Shown in pieces: positions 46,871-56,624 of a stretch of 64,000 nt of DNA. The DNA lies in the NCBI GenBank assembly GCA_030762935.1, contig CM060890.1, positions 62,002,765 through 62,066,764 of the forward strand, written 5' to 3'. This stretch comes from Hymenopus coronatus. Lineage: Eukaryota; Arthropoda; Insecta; Mantodea; Hymenopodidae. How positions within the stretch are numbered: the first letter of the stretch is position 1; each line of letters opens with the position of its first letter. The position numbers and the translations under genes are program-made. The notes beneath the pieces are model-generated. The model had not been told where the DNA came from. It made no database searches and worked only from the letters and a program-made list of their open reading frames with translations.

Positions 46871-47499
46871 AAAACCTAACTTGGTATTTACGCTTAGTAT
46901 CTTCCCGGGATGCGACATGAAGATTTTGACAAAAATACCCCATCCCAAACTACCCTTTTCATGGAACTTTTTCGAAAATTTTGATTTTCTTAAAAATGTC
47001 TAACGACTTTGATTAAAATTTCGTTTATTAAATATATTTACCTGACAAATAAAATGTATATCTTGAATTTTCTGGGAATAGACTCTTAAGACTACTTTAT
47101 TCGGGATCAATTTTACGGAATTTTGCTAAACAATAAGTGATGGGCAAAAACTTACAACACAAAACATTTAAAGCTCGTTAAAATACAATTTATGTTGTAT
47201 ACATTTCTTTCGTGGAGTTGATCGTTTTTGAGATATTTCTTGTTTTTGGTTTCAGCTGTGCTAAACTATACTTTTCTCATACAGGAATCTGTCAGCTCCT
47301 GTCCATACAAATAAAGGAATTTCAGTCATATAGCAACCAGCTTTTAGCTATCACTTTAACCTATGGTACTCCTTTATTTCGCTTCTACTTACAAGAAAGC
47401 AAGTGATAAGTCTAATTTTGCTAATTTGTTCTCAATTACCATGAAGTAATTTGTTGCAGAGATGTAGAGAAGGTCATGTGATTGGAACACATCGATTTT
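46871..47499 (+). repeat. R900 partial copy, plus, headless arm
   Basis: It starts CCTAACTTGGTATTTACGC, then GGGATGCGACATGAAGATT, and reaches the tail GATTGGAACACATCGA. No head lies between this and the preceding minus arm, so it is an inverted dimer lacking the centre. Confidence 0.85.
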
Positions 47500-48330
47500 T
47501 TATACTTTTTATACTTGGTTTACAGTACATAGGTAGAGCAGGTAATGCATTCTACCACAAAAAAGTGATACTGAGATTTAATCGGAACCACACGTTTTAG
47601 CCTCCCCTGAACAAAAAAAAAAAAATCAGAAATAGGTGCATCTGTGTGTCCCTATACATAACTCAAAAAGCTCAAAAATGGCAGTAAAATACCAAATTTG
47701 GTACTTAAGTTTAGTAGGTATATTCTAAGGAAGCGTCTCGAAGTTTAAAATGTTGTGCAATCGCTTTGTGGAAAATTCTGAAACCGAAACTATCCTTCAC
47801 ATGGAATATATTTCTAAAGTTCGTGTACTCTCAAAAATGACTAACGGTTTTGATTCAAATATGGTACATTAAAGATATTTACTTCAAACTGTATATACTT
47901 GGAATAGTCTGGTCGTTCTTGATGACTTTTGCATAACCAGTAAACCGTAAGAGGTAGACAAAACTTACTTCACAAAAATATAGATCTCGCTGAAAAACAC
48001 AATTTATGTCTATATATTTTTGGTGTGGTTCACCGTTTATAAGATATTCTTTGTTATTAATTTCGGCCTTAAAATACTTACAAATTTCTCACACAAGTCC
48101 GCCATTTCTGGCTATGCAAAGAAACTAATTTCAAGCACATAGCAACCAGCTTTCAAAACATTTGACAATCGCTTTAGCTTAGTGTTTTCCCTTTTTTGTC
48201 TACTTGCAAGGAAGCAAGTAATAAGACAATTTAGCATGGTATAGGTAAAAGAATTATCTTTTACAAGAATAGCTTTTTCGTAGAACAGTTGCAGTTCACA
48301 GAAAGTCATGTGAATAGAACAGTCTCTCTT
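47500..48330 (+). repeat. R900 copy, plus, in tandem with previous
   Basis: A degraded head (TTTATACTTGGTTTACAGTAC), then ACTGAGATTTAATCGGAACC, the middle blocks and the tail GTGAATAGAACAGTC. A T-run separates it from the previous tail. Confidence 0.8.
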
Positions 48331-48749
48331 TTCTACAATATAGACACACTGTATGTACAACGCAGTCACTAAATTTTAAATTCTCAAATGCCATAAATAT
48401 TTTCTTAACTACGACAAATGATCTGTAATTTCTGAAAGTCTTTCACATTTTCTTGGTTCTGATAAATCTTACGCACGGCGCTCACCATTGTGTTTATATT
48501 TATACTCAAGTTCCTGGGCTATACATTATAGCTCTGCTACTTCGTTTCTAATATTTATGTTGCAGAAAGTAGCTACTGACCAAATAAATCTCAAAAGGGC
48601 GAGAAGCAGGTTACTTTAACGCACAACGTGCTGCCTATAAATAAGGGTGTTATGTGTTGCGCATGCTCCCCGAGTTCCGCTACTGTCTCGCAGCTCTCTT
48701 TCCGTTCTGAGGGGTAATACTTCTAAGGATAAAATAAGATCGTTAAGCA

Positions 48750-49408
48750 AGCTGTTTCCAGATGTATCCTTAATATATACATGAAGGAACATTTGGTTTT
48801 CAAACCGAAGAATAGGAAGGGATATTTAAAATACACTTTGATATACAGGTGTCCTAAACGTATTGCACTAATAGTAACATTCTACAAGAGGAATTTTATA
48901 ATTTTATCTAAATTTGTTGCTGTAAATTTATTAAATTCTGCCCCCCCCCTCTCTTTTCAAAGAATAGCAGGGGATACATTTTAAAATGCACTTTGATATA
49001 CGGGTGTCCTAAACGTGTTATATTAATAGTAACATTTATAACACGGATTGATAATTTTATATACATTTGTTGTTGCAGATTCATTAATTTCTAACCCCCT
49101 CATTCTCCACCCGCCCCGCTGCTTACCAAGAATAAGAGGGAATATATCTTAATATACAACTTTGATTTTCAGAGTATCCTAAACGTATAATACAATAGTA
49201 ACATTTATAACAGGAATTGATAATTTTATATACATTTGTGATTGTAAATGTATTAGCTTCTACACCTCTCTATGTTATCTAAGAATAGGAGGGGATATAT
49301 TTCACGATGCACTTGGTGTCCTGGACATATAATTTTAACAAAATGTGTATGAAATGGAATTTATAACATCTAAATATGTTGTTGCAAATTCATTAATTTC
49401 TACCCCCA
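48750..49408. repeat. Tandem array, ~155-bp unit, four copies
   Basis: AAGAATAG marks unit starts at 48808, 48960, 49128 and 49281 (spacings 152, 168, 153). Units share CACTTTGATATAC, GGTGTCCTAAACGT, AATAGTAACATT, TTTGTTGTTGCAGATTCATT and a C-rich block (CCCCCCCCCTCTC-like). The last unit is cut by the SINE at 49408. Similarity between units is moderate to high. No relation to R900 is obvious. Confidence 0.9.
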
Positions 49409-49605
49409 GTACTGTGGTAGTACTGCCAGTCTCACATTCCAGAGATCCCGAGTTTGAATCTGGGTTAGGGTGAGTTTCTAAGGGTTTTCCCTTATCCTGA
49501 GGAGACACATGACAAGTAAAGTTAAGTTTCACGTACTACAGGATCATATGAGCATTATTACAGCAATTTCTTTCATCGTCCAGGTTTAAGGTCGTTAAAT
49601 TAAAA
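49408..49605 (+). mobile_element. tRNA-derived SINE, family 2, at a satellite edge
   Basis: CTGTGGTAGTACTGCC (A-box region), GAGTTTGAATCTGGG (B box), GGGTTTTCCCTTATCCTGAG, ACAGGATCATATGAGCATTA and AAGGTCGTTAAATT. The 5' end sits at the CCCCC block of the last satellite unit. Confidence 0.82.
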
Positions 49606-49744
49606 ATAGTCATTTATAAAAGTTCTTTTGTATAAAATCTTAATCGACTGGTTTTATTATCAGTCCTGCATCAACGTCACCAAATTGATTCATCCTTGCT
49701 CTCATTAATTAAGCTGCCGAGTGCTATCTTCGCTACCAAGTACT

Positions 49745-50440
49745 GCGGACGAACATACAACAAGATATTGCATTCAACCCAAAAATCGCATTCCCAGATT
49801 TCACCAGAAATACATGTTTTGACGACCCGTGAATAAAGCAAAGCATTTTTTTAAAAAACTAGGGCTTTATGTGTACAGCATAACATGAAAACAAAAAAAT
49901 CTCCTAAATATTCCAAAATTGGTATTTGAATTCAGTAACTTCTAAGGATGCAACACCAAGATTTTTGTTTTCTGCAAAAATGTCTCTTAAGGATTTTCAT
50001 TAAAATACCGTATATTAAAACTATTTATATGGACAAAAATGTATATCTTGAATTTTCTACACAAAAACGTAGATCTCGTTAAAACACACAGTTTATGTCA
50101 TATACATGTTTGCGGAGTTAACCATGTCCGAATTGCTCCTTATCGGAGGTTGCAGTTTAGAAATACATATACCTTTCTCAAACCAGAAGTCACTACCCGT
50201 TCATTTCATTTAAAATTTCATTTTACTGCTGACCTTTATAAAGAGAACTGAATATCTAATTCCCCTTTTAACCTAGTGTATTCCATTATTTCTCTTCTGC
50301 TTACAAGGATACAAGTAATAAGACTATTTTTACTAATTTTTAACTCGATTAATAAGGCAGATAGAAGGATAATCTTTAGTATGAGGTTTAGTTGCAGAAC
50401 TGATAGAAAAGTCATCTGAATGGAAACACATTAGATATAA
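49745..50440 (+). repeat. R900 copy, plus, head lost
   Basis: From GATATTGCATTCAACCC and CAGATTTCACCAGAAATAC to the tail CATCTGAATGGAAACACATT. The part from AATTTTCT to CACAAAAACG is deleted relative to complete copies. Confidence 0.82.
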
Positions 50441-51245
50441 TTTTATTAAAGAGATGCTGAATTTCATCAAAAGTGAAACGCTGCTTTTAATTAGGTTATT
50501 GGAATTTTATTTTATCTACTTACATTATGCAATCAAAGTCGAAAAAGTTATATTTTGGACTATAACAGCTGAGAAACCGTTGCAACACCAAGCCTCCTGT
50601 GACATCGACATAATGGGATTGTTTTACCATACACCAAATATATTTCAAGTATAAGATAAATAGGCTGTTATGAACGTCAAACTGGTTCCTTTCCTTAAAT
50701 TAGAATTTATTTGGTTTAAACTTCGCAAACACAATTTAGACAATATTGTGCCTGCAAAACGTGTGTTCGCAAGTCATAGCTTATTGTTTCCATCCATTGT
50801 TACCACACCTACGTTAGTGGACACGTGTGCCGATAGAAAGTTCTGACATCGAAGCCACGCCTTGATTGTTATATCTGTGTGTATTTGTGGCACCTGCAGT
50901 GGTTTGCATGTCCAACTGCTTCTGGAATTTTCCTGCCACCTGATCGACATGGGAATGTGTTGCATGTAGCAGTTGATCAGTTTCAAAAGAAAATGCATAG
51001 CCGCAGTCGCATTGCGTCGAAAGAGATTTTGCGAAAGTATGGAAGAAAGTTATTTATTTTGAGAATACTTTTATTTGTAATCAGTGGAAGAAATGGAGAG
51101 TTGTTTGTTGAATAAATGAAACAAGTGATTTTATAATAAACACACAGACACACAGGATGAGCCATTTAGTTTGGGACTGTAGAATATCTCCAAAACTAAG
51201 TCTTGTAGAAGCGTCTTGAATAAAAGTTGCTTGATATAATGGTAG
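50441..51245. other. Unassigned segment
   Basis: Around 50790-51010 composition is more balanced and frames exist on both strands (50774-50998 minus, 50879-51115 plus), but I recognise no domain. The patch GGATGAGCCATTTAGTTTGG near 51156 leads into the long inverted repeat. It could be part of an unidentified DNA transposon. Confidence 0.35.
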
Positions 51246-51856
51246 AAGTAAATGCCATTTTTTGTATTTTAATTAGATAAGGCTTGGATGGTAATTTGAG
51301 GCTCAAAATAGGTTTTTAAATGGAAACCAATACTTTATTTTATCAAAAATAAACAACTTTTGTTTAAACTATTTTCTAGTACAGTATCTTTTACTGGTTT
51401 AGACAATTAAACATTGATGAAAGACAGATGCACAGAGTATCACCACTGCACAGCATTATTACATAGCCATCGTACCTTAGTTTAATAATGTTAAGAATAA
51501 TGCCCTTCTACCCCAATGCATTTTCCAACTCGGAGAATAAACGATTGCTGTATCCGTAAAAGGATGTCTCTTCCAATACCAGCGACTCCAGACAACATGA
51601 AGGCGCGCATACAAAATGATTGTACAGTATTGGAAGAGACATATTTTTACGGACACTGCATTCGTTTCTTCACAGAATTGGAAAATGCATTGAGGATGAA
51701 GGGCATCAGTTAGAACATTTATTAAACTAAGGCAGGATGCTTATGAAATAATACTGTACAATACCCATCAGTGATACTCTGTGCATCTGTCTTTCATCAA
51801 TGTTTAATTGTCCACACCAGTAATAGAACCCTGTACAAGAAAATGGTTTAAACAAA

Positions 51857-51893
<37 letters not shown>

Positions 51894-52010
51894 GCTGAAG
51901 AAGAGGAAACATACTAAAAAAATTCTGTTTCCCATTTAAAAAACATACCCTGACTCTCAAACTACCGTCCAAACCTTTTCCAATTAAAACACAACAAATG
52001 ACATTTACTT
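51246..52010. repeat. Long imperfect inverted repeat, ~330-380-bp arms
   Basis: Left arm 51246-51577 and right arm 51627-52010 are reverse complements with scattered differences. AATTAAACATTGATGAAAGA (51413 on) matches the complement at 51793-51812, and CAATGCATTTTCCAA (51516 on) matches the complement near 51680-51694. AAGTAAATGCCATTT at the left edge matches AAATGACATTTACTT at the right edge. A spacer of about 50 bp separates the arms. The right arm carries a poly-T of about 30 (51860-51890) absent from the left. On its minus strand the left arm reads GRDILLRIQQSFILRVGKC, reminiscent of a transposase C-terminus, so this may be two opposed transposon ends. Confidence 0.85.
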
Positions 52011-52019
52011 TTTTACATT

Positions 52020-52036
52020 ATATGTATGTATGTATG

Positions 52037-52070
<34 letters not shown>

Positions 52071-52284
52071 TGTATGTATGTATGTATGTATGTATGTATG
52101 TATGTATGTATGTATGTATGTATGTATGTATGTATGTATGTATGTATGTATGTATGTATGTATGTATGTATGTATGTATGTATGTATGTATGTATGTATG
52201 TATGTATGTATGTATGTATGTATGTATGTATGTATGTATGAATGTATGTATGTATGTATGTATGTATGTATGTATGAATGTATG

Positions 52285-52315
<31 letters not shown>

Positions 52316-52340
52316 TGTAATGTAATGTAATGTAATGTAT
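52020..52340. repeat. (TATG)n tract with short (TGTAA)n end
   Basis: About 75 tetranucleotide units, with a few TATGAATG variants near 52237 and 52273, then about five TGTAA units at 52312-52338. It lies at the 3' end of the minus-strand LINE, whose tail would read (ATTAC)n then (CATA)n. All three long MYVC-type frames here are artefacts. Confidence 0.95.
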
Positions 52341-54117
52341 GTATTTATTTATTTCTCTGCAAGTGGGTATTACCCGGTGGCAGAGTTATATATGTATACA
52401 AGATATATAAACAATAAATCACAGCTGCCAGTTTATGGCTTTGTAAGCTAGATATAGTAGTTATTCACACAAATATGAAAACATTAATTTTTCTTTCAAT
52501 TCAGATTTATTAATTTCATAATTAGAATCATCAACCAATTTAACATTTGTATTTACAACAATATAAAATCACAAGCATTTCATTTAAGAAATATTTATAA
52601 AAACTATCCAACATTAATATCAAGATTTTTCCTATATTTCTTCAGAGACAGGGGACAACCCCGAAAGGCTGCTCCAGGCAATTCATTCCAGTCTTTTATG
52701 GTTCTATTTACAAAGGAGAACATTCCCACGTCAGTTCTTTATCTTCTACCCTTAATTTTGAACGGATGATCGTTTCGTGCATAGTAAGTTGGGTTTTCCA
52801 GTTTGTCAGTAACGTCCTCCCATGCGTTTAAGCCAGCCTAAGCTTTAAATAAAGCGCACAACCTCTGTTTCTCACGCCTGACTTTCAACGGCTCCCATTT
52901 TATCTCCTCAGCGTTTGTAGGCCCAAAATATTTACCCCTTTTTATGAATTTTATAGCCCTTTTCTGGATCTCTTCTAACGAATCAATTTGATTTACTCTA
53001 TACGGTTCCCAACAAGTTACTCCAAATTCCATGACTGGCCGCACTAAGGACTTGTACGCGATTTCCCTGGACTTTGCACTACCCATTTTTAAAATCGTCA
53101 TTAGGAAGTGCAGTGTTTTCCACGCTTTCATAGATACAGAATTTACCTGCTCGTCCCATCCAGCGTTACTCGCCAAGTAAACTCCCAAGTATTTGCAGCT
53201 GTCCACCTGTGGAATTTTTTCCCCACCCATGTGATAGTTTTGCAGAATTTTTTCCCTAGATCTATTAAACGCAATAGCTCAGATAGCTCCTTGCCTACTT
53301 TTACCCTTTGCGATCTTCCTTTCAAAAAATGTTGAACCCATAGAACTACGCGTTTATCAATTCCTGTAGCAGTTAGCTTCTGGATAAGTAAATTATATGA
53401 TACAACATCAAAAGCTTTGGAAAAATCTATCACCACTGCATCTGTTCTTCCCCCTGCATCCACCTCCTCTGCTAAATCTTGAAATTATGACGTTATCTGA
53501 TTTTCACACGAGTATCCCGGTCTAAACCCATGTTGCGCCTTATTGAACCACTTTTTGTTTACTAATTCCCCCCGTATATATTCCACGATTAAATGTTCCA
53601 TCAATTTGCACACTACTGAAGTTAGGCTGACTGGTCGATAATTATTTAATTCTGTTTTATTTCCCCCTTTATGAATTGGAACTACAATCGCGGTTTTCGA
53701 GTCTTCCGGTAAGGCACAGTTATTTATTGACATATTAAATAAAAGCATTAGGTACGGAATCATGGATTCCCCTCCAATAGTCGGTATATTATCAGGCCCC
53801 CTCGACTTTCGATTTTGCAACATTCTGATCCTTCTGCGCAATTTGGATGCAATTATTTGAAAAACGGATTTTCTACTATCCTCAATTTCCAGTTTATAAT
53901 TATAATCCGCTTTGTTAAAAACAGACACAAAATGTGAATTTAGTGCGTTCGCTTTTTCCTTATCGTTCAATATGGCAATTCCATTTTCCTTGAGTTCTGG
54001 TATGCCAAGTTTGTTTATTTCCCCTGCGTCTACTAACATAATTGTAAAAAAATTTCCAACTATTATTGGCCCCGCTAAGAATTTGTTCTAAGAACCGCTC
54101 CTGGGCTTGCAACGTTT

Positions 54118-54414
54118 TTTAGTCGCCCTCCGTGGTGTAATGGTTACCATGCTGACTTCATATACCCAAGGTCGCGGGTTCAAACCCGGCGTAGGACGAT
54201 GGATTTTTTCGGGTGTAAAAATCCTTAGCATGACTTCCTTCGGAAGGGAAGTAAAGCCGTTGGTCCCGTGTCGTAGATTTACGGCACGTAAAAGAACCTC
54301 ACGCCTGATGGAGAGGCATCTGAGCAAAATTAAACGGTCTTTCACGCCCAATATAGAATGGGACGCTGAGAACCACAGCAGTTAAAGAGCGTCCAGAAAT
54401 AACACGCCATTTTT
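54118..54414 (+). mobile_element. tRNA-derived SINE, family 1, inside the LINE
   Basis: A best-preserved copy: GCCCTCCGTGGTGTAATGG (A box), GGTTCAAACCCGGCG (B box), CTTCCTTCGGAAGGGAAGTA, TTTACGGCACGTAAAAGAAC and GAACCACAGCAGTTAAAGAG. Exact 11-bp repeats TTGCAACGTTT at 54107-54117 and 54415-54425 flank it, an unambiguous target-site duplication. It lies in opposite orientation to the LINE, between the endonuclease and RT regions. Confidence 0.93.
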
Positions 54415-55007
54415 TTGCAACGTTTCGTCTTTCAATTGTTTAGCTAATTCTTTATATATGTTAAAATGCCAATCTGACTTCTTCCGTTTATGAAACGCGC
54501 GCCTAGACTTTCGTTTAAGTACTCTGATGGATCTTGTATAATATTCTGGATCATTATTTTGTTTGATAACTTTGTATGGAACGTTATTTCTTTATTGATT
54601 CCGAAATAAGTATTTTAAAACTATCCCATGCTGCATCTACATTTGTTGCAGATTTTACAAAAAGGCAAAATTGCTTTTTGAGAAAAGTCTGAATTCCATC
54701 TACGACTGCTCTGCAGAAGTTAAAATAATTTCCTCTCCTTCAAACCGGTTTCGCACCTTCCAGTTTATGTCTAATTGTACACAGCTGTGGTCACTTATAC
54801 CTGGCAACACCTCACATGCGGTAAACAATGACTCAGGTCTGCATAGAAACACGTCCAGTACAGCCGATTTCCGGGTATCTGTTTTGACTACCTGCGATAA
54901 GCCATGATCCCAAACCAGAAGGTTAACAACATATTGAGCTTCGCCTCATAACTGCCCATTCCAGTTTACATTTGTCAAATTTAGATCTCCTGCTAAAATA
55001 AAATTTT

Positions 55008-55052
55008 TTCCCGTTTCCGAAGAAATTTTTTCCCGTTTCCGAAGAAATTTTT
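55008..55052. repeat. 22-bp tandem duplication inside LINE ORF2
   Basis: AAATTTTTTCCCGTTTCCGA plus AG occurs twice in a row, with a third partial unit. Twenty-two bases is not a multiple of three, so it shifts the endonuclease frame and helps explain the frame change before AGDLNL. Confidence 0.85.
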
Positions 55053-55464
55053 TCCACTAGTTTATGAAGAGTTTTAAAGTTAGTTTCGCCAGGTGGTCTG
55101 TAACACGCTATTAATGTAATGTTATTTGCTTCGTTTTCATGATCGATAATTTCAATAACCATCATTTCTACGTTTCTTCCACCCACAATATCTTGCTGCT
55201 TAACTCTAACTTGGTACAAATAAAAATCCCCCCTCCCCTTCCTTCCCTGTCCCTCCTAAACACCCTGTAATCTGATCTAAATATCTCCGCGTCATTAATA
55301 TCAACACTAAGCCATGACTCCGTACCTATAATCACACTTGGGTTACTTATTTCCATTAAATTCCAAAATTCTAATGTTTTGTTTATGATGCTACAGCAAT
55401 TTACCTGTAACAGCCTTAAAGAATGTGCCCCTACCTGAGAATCGTCGCTTCCCCGAAGCCGTTG

Positions 55465-56247
55465 TCAGTGCTGCCCGGTGCCACCGCTCCACTCGGACAC
55501 CCTCGCGAACAATGCTGCCAGCTTTGAAGTTCTTCTGTTTAGGTGAACACCATCCCGTCTATAGTCCCAGTCGTCAATCCATGAATTTGAGTCCACAAAC
55601 TGCACATCCAGTCGTTCAGCCACCCACGAAAACGCGTCGTTTACCTGCATTACCTTCCTCCAGTTGATATCGCGTTGCCTCAAAACTCCACTGATGACAA
55701 TGTTTGCTGAGGGAAACAGTGTCTTTGTCTTCTTAACTAAATCATACGTGTCTCCCATCACATAGTCAGAACTCCTTCGTAGGTCATTACTTCCAACGTG
55801 TAATACGATTGTCCGGTAGTTGCTTTCTTCCTTCTCTCGCTTCTTCTCAATTTCCCTCAGTAGGCCGTCAGTCTTTATGCCAGGATAGCAAGCTACCTTT
55901 GTATTTGTAGTTCCCGCGTGTCTAACGATAGAGTCGCCGACGATCAAACAAGGTTTCTCCTCTTTCTTTAGGTCATCTTCCCTTGTCTCCCTCAGTAAGC
56001 GGTTTTCTTCTTTAAGCTTCCGAATAATATCTTCCGCTGTTTTCAGCTTGTCGCGTAAGTCTCGTAGTTCCTCCTGCAGCTGCTCCAATTTTTTATCATT
56101 TGCCGTGACGGTCACATCTCTCCTGCAATCCTTACATGACCAGTTTTCTTCTATGTTCTGTTCTCTCTTAATTTTTTGACAACCAAAATGGTACCATCTC
56201 GCGCATGAAATACAAAGAAGTCCGGTCCTCTGTTGCAGCTTCCTCAT
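55465..56247 (-). CDS. LINE ORF1: PHD-like zinc region, coiled coil, SGNH esterase
   Basis: An uninterrupted 260-codon frame. Residues about 12-42 have CISCARWYHFGC and WSCKDC, the second half of a PHD-type finger (C-x2-C, H-x2-C, C-x2-C); the first half is missing, and the frame is closed just upstream of this ATG, so the original N-terminus may be lost. Residues about 50-95 are Glu/Lys/Leu-rich with heptad spacing, a likely coiled coil. From about 100: VGDSIVRHAG (nucleophile Ser, block I), LHVGSNDLRR (block III) and DGVHLN (Asp-x-x-His), the SGNH-hydrolase signature of CR1-type ORF1 esterases. It presumably binds element RNA and may act on membrane or lipid, as proposed for the family. The stop TGA at 55467-55465 is followed by C and then by ORF2 in the same frame. 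The frame may still be translatable, but the element is dead. Confidence 0.87.
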   Translation of the reverse strand: MRKLQQRTGLLCISCARWYHFGCQKIKREQNIEENWSCKDCRRDVTVTANDKKLEQLQEELRDLRDKLKTAEDIIRKLKEENRLLRETREDDLKKEEKPCLIVGDSIVRHAGTTNTKVACYPGIKTDGLLREIEKKREKEESNYRTIVLHVGSNDLRRSSDYVMGDTYDLVKKTKTLFPSANIVISGVLRQRDINWRKVMQVNDAFSWVAERLDVQFVDSNSWIDDWDYRRDGVHLNRRTSKLAALFARVSEWSGGTGQH

Positions 56248-56505
56248 CTTTCATCTCTACAGGTCACGGATTTATTTCAACTCCTATCACAAGCAGGGCT
56301 AGTAATACAAAAGTCATCAAATAATAATTCTTCGTAGTTTCCGTAGCTCCAGTCGCCTCTCTACCTGCTTTCCGCGGTCATTCCTACACTCGCCCGGTAA
56401 ACAACCAGATCCACACCCATTGTTCTGCTGCTACCTGCCTCCCACTGGTACGTCCGCACTGCTCGAGATCCCAAGCCAGACAAGAACTTCTATCCGAGAC
56501 GCTTA
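56248..56505 (-). promoter_or_regulatory. Probable LINE 5' leader
   Basis: About 250 bp upstream of ORF1 on the minus strand is clearly GC-richer than its surroundings, and composition drops abruptly near 56505-56525. LINEs carry internal promoters in this position. No specific promoter element is recognised. Confidence 0.4.
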
Positions 56506-56624
56506 ACTTTGAAGATATTCTACAGTCTAAAGTAAAATGGTCCATTCACCCTGTGTGTGTGCGTGTGCGTGCTTGTATACACACATTTCAATGATAAAAA
56601 CCATTCAATTCTGAACTACATTTC
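56506..56624. other. Short spacer with GT-rich tract
   Basis: GTGTGTGTGCGTGTGCGTG near 56552 lies between the LINE leader and the next R900 copy. GTCCATTCACCC near 56540 may be an eroded R900 piece. Confidence 0.35.

Larger units (their letters stand above)
52604..55464 (-). pseudogene. LINE ORF2 (endonuclease-reverse transcriptase), inactivated
   Basis: It starts in the same frame as ORF1, just past its TGA. Endonuclease: LLQVNCCSI, GTESWL, ACYRPPG, then in another frame AGDLNL and SDHSCV, the usual Asn, Glu, Asp-x-Asn and Ser-Asp-His landmarks. RT: NYRPVSLTSVVCKLMEHL, KAQHGFRPGYSC and VVIDFSKAFDVV with the first catalytic Asp. After GKELSE (about 53280) the sequence jumps to AFNRSREKILQNYH, losing roughly 100 residues including the (F/Y)ADD motif. 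The C-terminus continues with VDSCKYLGVYL, SLVRPVMEFGVTCWEPY, then NRTIKDWNELP, ending at 52604. Damage: a 22-bp tandem duplication near 55010-55050, a frameshift near 55170-55215, TAA at about 53475, and the SINE. It would have nicked target DNA and copied the element RNA. Confidence 0.88.
52330..56505 (-). mobile_element. CR1-like non-LTR retrotransposon, near full length, dead
   Basis: Read on the minus strand: a GC-richer leader (about 56505-56248), ORF1 with PHD-like and SGNH-esterase regions, ORF2 with endonuclease and RT, a 3' UTR of about 270 bp, and a simple-repeat tail. Esterase-type ORF1, APE endonuclease, RT and microsatellite-like tail place it in the CR1/L2/Jockey part of LINE diversity; CR1-like is my best guess. 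ORF2 carries a SINE insertion (54118-54414), frameshifts, a nonsense codon and an internal deletion. I did not find a target duplication for the LINE itself; the 5' boundary is estimated from composition. Confidence 0.85.

Noticed and set aside
48721..48984. Plus frame 48781-48984 as a gene
   Set aside because: It overlaps the first units of the ~155-bp tandem array; the corresponding frame is not open in the other units.
51998..52320. Open frames of 71-105 codons with MYVC repeats
   Set aside because: They are frames through a (TATG)n microsatellite; no stop arises because the unit contains none. Not coding.
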